The notes under the pieces are model-generated. The model was not told the origin of the DNA, searched no databases, and saw only the letters and a program-made list of their open reading frames with translations. The translations under genes were made by a program, and so were the position numbers. A DNA stretch of 33,163 nt from Gammaproteobacteria bacterium (GTDB lineage Bacteria; Pseudomonadota; Gammaproteobacteria; Eutrophobiales; Eutrophobiaceae). Location: NCBI GenBank assembly GCA_026710545.1, contig JAPOQU010000106.1, positions 1 through 33,163 of the forward strand, read 5' to 3'. Shown here piece after piece: positions 16,736 to 24,677 of the stretch. Positions within the stretch are counted from its first letter, which is position 1. Every line of letters starts with the position of its first letter.

Positions 16736-17524
16736 CTACTGGGAGAGCCGGCGAGCCAGGGATTTCAGTTTCGTGATGCGTTCTATCGAGGATGGGTGTG
16801 AACCGGAAAACCCGCCGGACAGGTGTTTGGTTTTTTTGTATACCAGTTCCTGCAGGCGCACCGCCCCTTGCGGGTCGTAACCGGCTTCAACCGCCCAGAT
16901 TGCGCCCAGGTAGTCAGCCTCCCGCTCGTTGTCGCGACTGTACTTGGTGCCGGCGGCAGACAGCATGTCGGTCCTGCGCCTGGTCTTGCTCTCGGCGCCG
17001 TGATCCAGCTTGAGGTGGCCCAGTTCATGGCCGATCAGGGCCGCTGCCATGTGTACGTCCAGGCCAAGTAAATCAAGCATGCCGAAATTGACGCCGACAA
17101 TATTGATTTCAACGGCATTTTCTTCATCAACCGGCTTTGAATCCGCAATGGCGTTTCCCTGCAGGCTCACTTCTTCAGCGCCCGCTCCGGATTCATCCCC
17201 GCTGCCGCTATCCGCCGGCACCAGTTCCGCCATACCCCTGGTTGCAAATGCATTGGGGGTTTCGCCATCGGTGATGATCAGTTCCGACCTGAGTTCCGAG
17301 ACTTCCTCGATCGCCTGCATAACCGAATAGATATAGATCAACTGCTTTGCATCCAACCGCTTCAGGAGCCTGTTGTTCTTATCGCGCAGTTCAACGGTGT
17401 CGGCGCTGGTCCTGGCAAGGTCTTCAATCCTCCAGGTGTAGCCGAACGGCGCCGCCAGGCTCTGGCCGGTTATCAATAGCGCCAGGCAGGCGATCAGGGC
17501 TGTCTGTTTGTTCATGAATGTCAT
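16736..17524 (-). CDS. periplasmic M48-family metallopeptidase
   Basis: A 262-residue protein with a signal peptide (residues 4-25, TALIACLALLITGQSLAA). The zinc site is HELGH (166-170), with the third ligand Glu202 in NEREADYLG, and the family SHPSSIERI motif lies near 242-250. It resembles BepA/LoiP-type peptidases that degrade misassembled envelope proteins. An acidic Gly/Ser/Glu-rich insert at about residues 104-137 is unusual and would form a flexible loop before the catalytic helix. A second ATG at 17515 gives the more typical signal peptide. It is first in the operon with the AddB- and AddA-like genes. The functional link between a periplasmic peptidase and DNA repair is unclear. It is divergent from the lipoprotein cluster. 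Confidence 0.88.
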   Translation of the reverse strand: MTFMNKQTALIACLALLITGQSLAAPFGYTWRIEDLARTSADTVELRDKNNRLLKRLDAKQLIYIYSVMQAIEEVSELRSELIITDGETPNAFATRGMAELVPADSGSGDESGAGAEEVSLQGNAIADSKPVDEENAVEINIVGVNFGMLDLLGLDVHMAAALIGHELGHLKLDHGAESKTRRRTDMLSAAGTKYSRDNEREADYLGAIWAVEAGYDPQGAVRLQELVYKKTKHLSGGFSGSHPSSIERITKLKSLARRLSQ

Positions 17525-17700
17525 TTCCCGGTTGGCGTTGTGAATAAACAGGTCGCGGTAAAGTATAAACCGTTAGAGGACGCGAATGTAACAGTAGTTC
17601 CCCCCTGCAGCCGGTATTATTTGCCATGGCAGGGGAACGCTGCGCGAAATTTCCTGTCTAAACCAGAGGCCGGAAGTAGTAACGCAACAGGAGTATGCAC

Positions 17701-17706
17701 TATAAT
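17701..17706 (+). promoter_or_regulatory. probable -10 element of the envelope cluster
   Basis: A perfect TATAAT lies 28 nt before the ATG at 17734. The matching -35 is poor, so an activator may be needed. It sits downstream of another in-frame ATG at 17695, which argues that the true start of the first lipoprotein is 17734. Confidence 0.4.
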
Positions 17707-17733
17707 AAAAGCTCGGCTATTCGGACAGGGCAC

Positions 17734-18639
17734 ATGAATTACACAGATAAGGTCACCAGGGTACTACACTGTTTTATCATGATTGTCGCAGTGGCGCTCC
17801 TTGCCGCCTGCAATACGACCGCCCCCGTCCGCTCCTCTGGCGCTCCAGGCGCCCCGGGTTCTCCAGGTTCTCCGGGTTCTCCGGGTTCAACAGGATCGTC
17901 AGGGCCGTCCGTCCAGGTGTCCGTGCCGGGCATGCCTGAAGTACCGGGTGTGCCGGGACTGCCCGATGCCGGTACGGGCGGCACGCCCGATGCACCCGCG
18001 CCCGGCAAGATTTCAATACCCGTTTCGCAACCCGGGTCAGCCGCCGGCGAAAGCGGCGCGCCGGCAGGATCACCGAGCGACGCCGGGACAGGCCGGCAAA
18101 AGTCCGATGATGAGATCCTGGCCGATGCGCTGGAGGAATTGAATAAAAGGTCGAACGCGAAGCAACAGGCAGAAACCGGTGACGGCGCCGGCAGGCAGTC
18201 AGCGGAAGCAGGCGGGGTTGGTTCGGCAAGGACCGATACCGAGAAGAAACAGGCCCTGGGCGAGGAACTGCAGGAAGGCTTTTCGGAATTTGACCAGGTT
18301 ATGCTGAGCGAGCAGCAGGCCATCAATGAGCAAGCCGCCCAGGAAGACTACGGCGGTTTTGCCGGGGATGGTGATATTTTCGCGGAGGACGAGCCTGCAC
18401 AGGACACAGCCGCCGAGCCGTTACACACGGCAATGGTCGATACGGACCCCGCATCCATCAAGGGCGAAGGCAATACCCCGGCGCGCAGCCACAGCCGGGT
18501 CCCTCCCGACCTTGCCGATGCCAAGGGGGACGACATCATCGCGCGCCAGTTGCGCGAGGCTGCCATGAAAGAAGATGACCCCGAGTTGAGGGAAAAACTC
18601 TGGGACGAATATCGCAAATACAAACGAGACTTAAGATGA
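17734..18639 (+). CDS. lipoprotein with collagen-like Gly-X-Y segment
   Basis: A 301-residue lipoprotein from 17734. A lipoprotein signal ends in LLAAC with Cys26. Asn27 follows the cysteine, so outer-membrane sorting is expected. Residues about 34-57 are eight consecutive Gly-X-Y triplets (GAPGAPGSPGSPGSP and onward), followed by Pro/Gly-rich sequence to about residue 120. The remainder is acidic and helical (DDEILADALEELNKR, EELQEGFSEFDQVMLSEQQ) and ends in a conserved-looking DDPELREKLWDEYRKYKRD. The function is unknown. It overlaps the next gene by 4 nt and heads the envelope cluster. An earlier ATG at 17695 would place a polar stretch before the signal and is disfavoured. Confidence 0.75.
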   Translation: MNYTDKVTRVLHCFIMIVAVALLAACNTTAPVRSSGAPGAPGSPGSPGSPGSTGSSGPSVQVSVPGMPEVPGVPGLPDAGTGGTPDAPAPGKISIPVSQPGSAAGESGAPAGSPSDAGTGRQKSDDEILADALEELNKRSNAKQQAETGDGAGRQSAEAGGVGSARTDTEKKQALGEELQEGFSEFDQVMLSEQQAINEQAAQEDYGGFAGDGDIFAEDEPAQDTAAEPLHTAMVDTDPASIKGEGNTPARSHSRVPPDLADAKGDDIIARQLREAAMKEDDPELREKLWDEYRKYKRDLR

Positions 18640-19829
18640 AACCAGGTCATATCAAACTCATTACGGCAATTGTTCCGTTGTGCTTCAGCCTGGCCGGCTG
18701 TAACACGACGACGGTGAAAACGACCAGCTACGAGCAGGTGCACCTGGAGTCGGAGGTGACGCCGGAGGAATTGCTGCTGGACGTGGGAGTCGGAATTTTC
18801 AATCCGGGGATCGATGCCCTCAGCGTCGAGGAAGCAGGTGTCTATCCGAAAATCCGCGAGGCAGAGGCGCGCTTTATACCGTTCAAACTGATGGAGACCC
18901 TGCAACACACGGGCAACTGGGGCGTGGTGCGGGTCGTCCCGGACCGGATCAGCGAAATGGATATCTGGGTGGACGGGGAAATCCTGAAGTCCGACGGTGA
19001 AAACCTGTGGCTGCAGGTGTCGGTGGAAGACGCATCGGGGAAACGCTGGTTCAGCAAAAAGTATACGGACATTGCCGGCAAGTACTCCTATGACGGCACT
19101 ACCGCGAACCGCAGCGAACCGTTCCAGAAAATATACAACCAGATTGCAAACGATATGCTGGCCTACCGCAACCAGTACGACGCAGGCGAAATCAGGACGA
19201 TCAGGACCATAGCCGAACTGAAGTTCGCCAGGGACTTCTCTCCGGAAGTGTTCCATGATTACCTGGAACTCGATGAGAAAGGACGCTATTCCGTCACCCG
19301 GCTTCCCGCCGAAGGCGATCCGAGCCTGCAGCAGATTCGCCAGATCCGGGAACGGGACAACATATTCGTCGACACGCTGCAGCAGTATTATGCCTCTTTT
19401 GTCAACCAGATGGAGGCACCGTACCGCGAGTGGCGCGAGGCTTACTTCCTGGAAAGCCAGGCACTGAAGGAAGTCAAGTCCGAGTCGAATGCCCGCCTGA
19501 TAGGCGGCGCGCTTGCGGTGCTGGCCGGGATACTGGCCCAGGGAGTTGACAGCCGTACTGCGAATACTGCCGGCTGGGTCGGCATAGGCGCCGGCGCGGC
19601 GGCGATCCAGAGCGGCCTGCAGAAGCGCGAAGAGGCCAAGATACACGTTGAAGCGCTGGAGGAAGTTTCCGCCTCCCTGGATTCGGAGATAGAACCCCAC
19701 TCCATCGACCTGGAGGACCGTACGGTCACCCTGACGGGTACGGTCCGTGAACAATACGGTCAATGGCGCAGGATACTGAAAGAAATTCATGCAACGGAAA
19801 CCGGGTCAGCCACTGATGCCGGCAAATGA
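18636..19829 (+). CDS. lipoprotein of unknown function with Gly/Ala membrane-like segment
   Basis: A 397-residue lipoprotein. The signal ends in SLAGC with Cys22 and is followed by Asn, again suggesting outer-membrane sorting. The mid part (about 45-240) is a soluble alpha/beta region with VVRVVPDRISEMDIWVDGEI, reminiscent of periplasmic lipoproteins that build a modified property from a query value. It is followed by a long charged helix. Residues about 288-328 form a Gly/Ala-rich hydrophobic stretch (RLIGGALAVLAGILAQG, GWVGIGAGAAAIQSGL) that could be a glycine-zipper hairpin inserting in a membrane. I do not recognise a named family. Start and stop overlap the neighbouring genes by 4 nt (ATGA), so it is co-translated with them. 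Confidence 0.75.
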   Translation: MKPGHIKLITAIVPLCFSLAGCNTTTVKTTSYEQVHLESEVTPEELLLDVGVGIFNPGIDALSVEEAGVYPKIREAEARFIPFKLMETLQHTGNWGVVRVVPDRISEMDIWVDGEILKSDGENLWLQVSVEDASGKRWFSKKYTDIAGKYSYDGTTANRSEPFQKIYNQIANDMLAYRNQYDAGEIRTIRTIAELKFARDFSPEVFHDYLELDEKGRYSVTRLPAEGDPSLQQIRQIRERDNIFVDTLQQYYASFVNQMEAPYREWREAYFLESQALKEVKSESNARLIGGALAVLAGILAQGVDSRTANTAGWVGIGAGAAAIQSGLQKREEAKIHVEALEEVSASLDSEIEPHSIDLEDRTVTLTGTVREQYGQWRRILKEIHATETGSATDAGK

Positions 19830-21391
19830 CGGATAGCAACGATTCCGGTTTCGTCCCCATCAAGCCGGCGGCAGTCGACCTGACTGCCGCCGCAACCGCG
19901 CAACAGCAAAAAAGCAGGCGCCCGGGCAAACAGTCTCTGATGTGGCTGGGGATCGGTGCGGTATTGTTCGTCGCCGTCATGGTTTTTTTCCTGCTCCCCG
20001 GTTGGGTTGCCGACCCTGACATCGATCCCGCCGCGGTGACCACCCGCACCGCACCGGTTGAACCCCGGCGGGGGACTTCCCCGGAAAGCGCGCCGCCGGC
20101 GCCGGGCGGTACGGCTGCCACAGGTGATGCGCCATGGAGACAAGCACAGCAATTCTCCCTGCGCAAGGAGAGCCAGGAAATACTGGGAGAATTACTGGAT
20201 GCGCAGAAAATGCTGGAGGAGAGAGGGGTGAATGTCTGGGGCAGGAAGAAATACGAGCGGGCGATAGAACACGCCAGGTCAGGCGATGCGGAATACAGCC
20301 GGCAGAATTTCTCCCGGGCCCATGACCACTATGCGCAGGCACTGGAGTTGTTTACCGGATTGCTGCAGGGCATGGAGGAGTTATTTGCCGAAACGATGGA
20401 AGCCGGCAAAAATGCATTATCTGCAGGTGATGTCGCCGCAGCCACGGAAGCATTCGGCATCGCTCTCGCCATAGATCCGATTGACCGGGACGCCCTGTTG
20501 GGTATGGAACGGACCGGGACCCTGACGGAGGTCAATGACCTGATTGACAGGGGAGATGAGTTGTTGCGGGATGGAAATACCGAGCAGGCCCGGTCGTTGT
20601 ATCAACAGGCGCTGGCGCTCGACAGTCATTCGGAACGGGCCAGGCAACAGCTGCAGTCGGCTGAAAACAGGATCAGCGAGGGCGCATTCAGTAACGCCAT
20701 GTCTTCCGGCTTCCGGTTGCTGGAACAGGGACACTATGCACAGGCCCGGGAAGCGTTTTCCGGTGCGCTGAAGATAAAACCGGGGTCGCGTGATGCGCGC
20801 AGCGGGCTTGAGCAGGCAAAACACCGTATCACCGCGGAAAAAATTAACGCCTTGCTGAAACAGGCCGAGGCAGCGGAACAGAATGAAAACTGGCAGGAAG
20901 CCATGTCCGCCTATGAGGCAGCCCTGAAGCTGGACGGCAACCTGGGCAACGCACAGGAAGGCAAGCGGCGTGCAGCGCTGCGCAACGAAATACACGGTAA
21001 ACTGGAGCAGATACTTGCCGGTCCCGAGCGCCTGTTTGATCAGAGCGCATTTAACGAAGTCGTCAGCTTCCGGGATAAAATACAGGCCCTCTCCGAACCC
21101 GGACCGGTCCTGGCCGGGCAGGTTGCCCGGCTTAACCGGTTATTGGAACTGGCTGATAAGCCTGTCGCGGTGCAGTTAATATCCGACAACCTGACCCTGG
21201 TGACCCTCTACAAGATCGGCGAACTGGGTTATTTCACCAGTAAAAGCCTGGTACTGCGTCCCGGCCATTACGTGGCGGTCGGTCACCGGGACGGTTACCG
21301 TGACGTGCGGGTGGAATTTTTTGTTGACCCGGACCAGGCCATGGAACCGGTCGTTGTCAGCAGTAATGAAAAGATAGCCCTGGGGAATTGA
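19826..21391 (+). CDS. membrane-anchored TPR-repeat protein with PEGA-like tail
   Basis: A 521-residue protein. A short cytoplasmic N-terminus is followed by one membrane span (about 38-58, MWLGIGAVLFVAVMVFFLLP) and a Pro/Thr-rich linker. A run of TPR-like helices covers about 130-400 (FSRAHDHYAQALELF, AATEAFGIALAIDP, TEQARSLYQQALALD, YAQAREAFSGALKIKP, WQEAMSAYEAALKLD). The C-terminal 90 residues end in a beta-rich segment (KSLVLRPGHYVAVGHRDGYRDVRVEF) resembling a PEGA domain. The periplasmic TPR array is a likely assembly scaffold. ATGA overlaps the upstream lipoprotein gene. The next gene, also anchored by one N-terminal span and carrying PEGA repeats, starts 10 nt downstream. Confidence 0.82.
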   Translation: MTDSNDSGFVPIKPAAVDLTAAATAQQQKSRRPGKQSLMWLGIGAVLFVAVMVFFLLPGWVADPDIDPAAVTTRTAPVEPRRGTSPESAPPAPGGTAATGDAPWRQAQQFSLRKESQEILGELLDAQKMLEERGVNVWGRKKYERAIEHARSGDAEYSRQNFSRAHDHYAQALELFTGLLQGMEELFAETMEAGKNALSAGDVAAATEAFGIALAIDPIDRDALLGMERTGTLTEVNDLIDRGDELLRDGNTEQARSLYQQALALDSHSERARQQLQSAENRISEGAFSNAMSSGFRLLEQGHYAQAREAFSGALKIKPGSRDARSGLEQAKHRITAEKINALLKQAEAAEQNENWQEAMSAYEAALKLDGNLGNAQEGKRRAALRNEIHGKLEQILAGPERLFDQSAFNEVVSFRDKIQALSEPGPVLAGQVARLNRLLELADKPVAVQLISDNLTLVTLYKIGELGYFTSKSLVLRPGHYVAVGHRDGYRDVRVEFFVDPDQAMEPVVVSSNEKIALGN

Positions 21392-21401
21392 TGGGACCCG
21401 G

Positions 21402-23480
21402 ATGAGCATGGTTAACGAACCCGGAACTGACTCCGGTGCTGCCACCAGGATTGAAGCGGCAAAGTTTGAACCGCTGACGTCGCAAAAACCGGCCCGGTCC
21501 GTTACGCTGAACCCGCGGGTTTGCCTGGTTGTTGTCCTGCTTGCCGTCGGCGCGTTCGGCGCCTGGTTCATGTTGACCGCCAGGGCGGTCTATATTGAAA
21601 CTGAGCCGCCGGATACGGCTGTGGATATATCCGGGGCCATGGCACTCAAGCTGGCCAATCGTTATCTCATACGTCCCGGGACTTATGCTCTTGACCTGTC
21701 CGCCCCGGGTTATCACCCGCTGGAGGAAACCCTTGGCGTCACCGGAGCTTCCGCCCAGCATTATATTTTCCGGCTGGAGAAACTGCCCGGCCACCTGCGG
21801 ATTGACAGCGCCCCGGTAATGGGCGCCCCGGTATTCATCGATGGTATCGAAAAAGGAGAGACACCGGTCACCGTCAGGGACCTCCCGGCCGGGGAATATA
21901 TCGTGGAGATCCGGGCCGAGCGGTATTTCCCTTACCGCGCTGAAATCACCCTGGAAGGACTCGATCGCGAACAGTCCGTCAGCGCTGAACTGCAGCCTGC
22001 GTGGGCGCAAGTAAGTTTTTCCTCGGAACCGGCGGATGCCCAGGTGTTCAGCGGAGACAGCATTCTCGGCAGGACGCCGCTGACAACGGAACTGCTGGAA
22101 GGCAAACACGATATCGTGGTAAAGGCAGCAGGTTACAAGGTCTGGCAGGATACGCTCAGCGTCGTCGCGGGGACACCACAGTCGCTGGCGGATATCAGGC
22201 TGGCGCCGGCGGACGCCGCGCTGTTTCTGGTGTCAAAACCGGCGCGGGCCAATGCCACCATTAATGGGAATTACCTGGGTTTGACCCCGCTGGAAGTGCC
22301 TCTGACACCCGGGGAGACCACCCATGTGCGCTTGTTCAAACAAGGCTACAAACCGGCTGCAAGGTCCCTCACGGCTGAATCAGGTGAGGAGAAGAGACTG
22401 TCGATAACGCTGGAACCCGAACTGGTCTCCGTCGCGGTCAACGTCGAACCCGGCGATGCGTCGGTGTACGTCGACGGCGCACTGGTGGGCCCGGCCAACC
22501 GCACCCTGCAGCTATCGGCCAGAAAGCATGATGTAGAGATCCGCAAGCAGGGTTACGTTGATTACAAGACCACCCTGACCCCGCTCGCGGGGGTCGAACA
22601 TGAACTGAACGTGGTTCTCAAGACCATCAGGCAGGCAAAACTGGAATCCGTCAAACCGGTAATTACGACACCGGCAGGTCAGACACTGAAGCTGTTTTAC
22701 CCGGGTGCTTTCACCATGGGGGCGTCGCGCCGGGAACCGGGACGCAGGGCCAATGAGACCGTTCGCAATGTTGAACTGACCCGGCCCTTTTACCTGGCAT
22801 TGAAAGAAGTGACGAACCAGCAGTACAGGCTGTTTGACAAGGGCTTTTCTTCCGGGGCCGTGAGCGCCAACAGTCTCAACGGCGAGACACAACCGGTTGC
22901 CAGGGTCAGCTGGCAACAGGCGGCGGGCTATTGCAACTGGCTGAGCAGGGAAGCCTCGCTGACGCCTTTCTATCTCGAAAAAGAGGGCAGGATTACCGGT
23001 TTTGACACGACGGCCGACGGTTACCGGTTGCCGACCGAGGCGGAATGGGCCTGGGCGGCGCGCACCACAGCTACAGGTGAGACACTCAAGTTTCCCTGGG
23101 GCAAGGAACTTCCCCCCGGCAAAAACAGCGGCAATTATGCCGACCGCAAGGCAATGGCATTGTTCGGCCGGGTCATCGGCAACTACGACGACGGCTACGT
23201 GGTCAGTGCGCCGGTGGGCAGTTTTGCGCCAAATAATAAGGGGTTATTCGACCTGGGCGGCAATGTTGCGGAATGGACCAACGACTTCTACGACGTTGTG
23301 ATCAGCACCGGGAAAAAAGTGGAGCTCGACCCGATGGGGCCGGAAAGCGGGGAGTTCCACGTCATCCGCGGGTCAAGCTGGGCCCACGGCGCCGTTACCG
23401 AACTGCGCCTGTCATTCCGCGACTACGGCAGCAAAGCAAGGGAAGACGTAGGTTTCCGGGTTGCGCGCAATGCGTTTTGA
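21402..23480 (+). CDS. membrane-anchored PEGA-repeat / FGE-sulfatase (SUMF1-like) fusion protein
   Basis: A 692-residue protein. One membrane span (about 39-59) is followed by about five PEGA-type beta repeats between about 62 and 415 (for example PVMGAPVFIDGIEKGETPVTVRDLPAGEY, shown only in part: VFIDGIEKGETPVTV; also VYVDGALVGPANRTLQL). The C-terminal part, about 420-692, is a formylglycine-generating-enzyme-like domain (FTMGASRREPGRRANE, VTNQQYRLF, PVARVSWQQAAGYCNWLS, RLPTEAEWAWAAR, GLFDLGGNVAEWTND, VGFRVAR). The cysteine pair used for catalysis in true FGE is absent, since the segment reads VIRGSSWAHG. It is therefore probably a binding or structural module rather than a sulfatase activator. 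Confidence 0.88.
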   Translation: MSMVNEPGTDSGAATRIEAAKFEPLTSQKPARSVTLNPRVCLVVVLLAVGAFGAWFMLTARAVYIETEPPDTAVDISGAMALKLANRYLIRPGTYALDLSAPGYHPLEETLGVTGASAQHYIFRLEKLPGHLRIDSAPVMGAPVFIDGIEKGETPVTVRDLPAGEYIVEIRAERYFPYRAEITLEGLDREQSVSAELQPAWAQVSFSSEPADAQVFSGDSILGRTPLTTELLEGKHDIVVKAAGYKVWQDTLSVVAGTPQSLADIRLAPADAALFLVSKPARANATINGNYLGLTPLEVPLTPGETTHVRLFKQGYKPAARSLTAESGEEKRLSITLEPELVSVAVNVEPGDASVYVDGALVGPANRTLQLSARKHDVEIRKQGYVDYKTTLTPLAGVEHELNVVLKTIRQAKLESVKPVITTPAGQTLKLFYPGAFTMGASRREPGRRANETVRNVELTRPFYLALKEVTNQQYRLFDKGFSSGAVSANSLNGETQPVARVSWQQAAGYCNWLSREASLTPFYLEKEGRITGFDTTADGYRLPTEAEWAWAARTTATGETLKFPWGKELPPGKNSGNYADRKAMALFGRVIGNYDDGYVVSAPVGSFAPNNKGLFDLGGNVAEWTNDFYDVVISTGKKVELDPMGPESGEFHVIRGSSWAHGAVTELRLSFRDYGSKAREDVGFRVARNAF

Positions 23481-23486
23481 TGGGAA

Positions 23487-23599
23487 ATATTTGGGGTCAG
23501 AGTAAAAATACTGAGGAATAAACCCTCAGCCCCAGCTCTTATCTGTATTTTTACTCTGACCCCAAATATCCAGTATTTTTACTCTGACCCCAAATATCC
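23487..23599. repeat. inverted repeat with a tandemly duplicated right arm
   Basis: Perfect 25-nt arms lie at 23487-23511 and 23545-23569, built on GGGGTCAGAGTAAAA with locus-specific extensions on both sides (ATATTT outside, ATAC inside). The right arm is repeated once more at 23573-23599, giving a 28-nt tandem period. A small inner stem, CTGAGG/CCTCAG, lies at the loop. It separates the PEGA-FGE gene from the small acidic gene and splits the envelope cluster into two transcriptional blocks or attenuates between them. Confidence 0.85.
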
Positions 23600-23644
23600 G
23601 GTTAAAATACCGGGATGGGTTCATAAATTCCGGAGGCCGTTAGT

Positions 23645-23860
23645 GTGATCCTGAAAGGAGGGTTGTTGCTCACGTTGTTTGTCATGGCTGCGGTCGCGGC
23701 GCAGGAACCTCCTGCTGCAGCTGAACCCGGCGGTACGGAAACGCAGGTTACGGAAGATGAACAGAAAACAGAGGAAGTCGCTGAAAGCGCGCCGGAAATC
23801 ATCGAATCGACTGAGGAGGTTTCCGAAGATTATTCCATAGAATTTCCAGTGGACATATAA
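23645..23860 (+). CDS. small acidic secreted protein
   Basis: A 71-residue protein from a GTG start with GGAGG 8 nt upstream (23632-23636), a good ribosome site. Residues 1-19 form a signal peptide (LLLTLFVMAAVAAQ). The mature part is very acidic and low in complexity (EVAESAPEIIESTEEVSEDY), with no cysteines. No family was recognised. It lies 8 nt before the proton-channel gene and in the same orientation, so it belongs to that operon. It might be a small periplasmic partner or spacer of the channel complex. The translation signals are the main support for it being real. Confidence 0.6.
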   Translation: MILKGGLLLTLFVMAAVAAQEPPAAAEPGGTETQVTEDEQKTEEVAESAPEIIESTEEVSEDYSIEFPVDI

Positions 23861-23868
23861 AAGCGATC

Positions 23869-24666
23869 ATGAAACATAACCAGACGACAGATTTTTTCTA
23901 CCAGTTGTTTACCTTGATCGCCGCGGTAATTATCGTCCATGCGGTCTATGTTGCCGTTATCCGGCCCAACGCGGAAGCCATCCTGGAGCAGCAGCGCATC
24001 CAGCAGCAGGCCGGTGAAAACTACGAAGTGCAACGTTCCTTTTTTATCGTGATCAAGGATTTTGAACAGGAAGCCTGTTTTGTTCTCGCGCTATGGGTAA
24101 TGGGCATAATCGGCCTGAAGGCCAGGATAGCGCTTTCCGAACGGCGCCTCCTGAACCGCTCCCTGCTGGAGGTGGCTGCCGGCGCAGCCATCCTGCCCGA
24201 GGATACCCGGCAATATATCCGGCCGTTACAGGCCCTGGCGGAGGATGAGCGGGAATACCTGCTGCCGCGGGCGCTGCAGGCGGCATTGCAGCGCTTCGGT
24301 TCCACCGCCGACGTACAGGATGTTTCATCGGCCATCCGGGAAGTATGCGAGACGGAATCCGACCGGCTGGATTCCGAACTTTCCATGATCAGGTATGTAA
24401 TCTGGGCCATACCTTCCATCGGCTTCATCGGCACGGTGCGCGGTATCGGCGAAGCCCTCGGCCAGGCCCACCGCGCGGTTGAAGGCGATATTGTGGGGGT
24501 TACCGTCAGCCTGGGTGTCGCCTTCAACTCCACATTTATTGCCCTGATCATCAGTATTTTCATCATGTTCCTGATGCACCAGTTGCAGCTTATGCAGGAA
24601 AGGCTGGTGCTGGATACCCAGCATTACTGCGACGTGAACCTGTTGCGCCACCTGCAGATCAGGTAG
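23869..24666 (+). CDS. MotA/TolQ/ExbB-family proton channel subunit
   Basis: A 265-residue inner-membrane protein. Hydrophobic spans lie at about 12-30, 69-84, 174-190 and 210-238. The region between spans 2 and 3 (about 86-170) is a cytoplasmic helical domain. The family signature is clear in the last two spans: AIPSIGFIGTVRGIGEAL (180-197) and GVTVSLGVAFNSTFIAL (210-226), where TolQ/ExbB carry the pore-lining residues. Known members pair with a single-span partner bearing a membrane aspartate (TolR, ExbD or MotB). No such standard partner is adjacent. The two VWA proteins downstream carry an N-terminal SFLD-type span and are the best candidates. Confidence 0.9.
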   Translation: MKHNQTTDFFYQLFTLIAAVIIVHAVYVAVIRPNAEAILEQQRIQQQAGENYEVQRSFFIVIKDFEQEACFVLALWVMGIIGLKARIALSERRLLNRSLLEVAAGAAILPEDTRQYIRPLQALAEDEREYLLPRALQAALQRFGSTADVQDVSSAIREVCETESDRLDSELSMIRYVIWAIPSIGFIGTVRGIGEALGQAHRAVEGDIVGVTVSLGVAFNSTFIALIISIFIMFLMHQLQLMQERLVLDTQHYCDVNLLRHLQIR

Positions 24667-24677
24667 AGGGTACGTGA

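Noticed and set aside
18348..19790. 480-codon open frame on the minus strand
   Set aside because: It is a complementary shadow of the two lipoprotein genes, which have lipoboxes and overlapping start/stop codons on the plus strand.
23545..23599. Two-copy tandem as a CRISPR remnant
   Set aside because: There are no spacers. The 28-nt period is a duplicated palindrome arm, and no cas genes are nearby.
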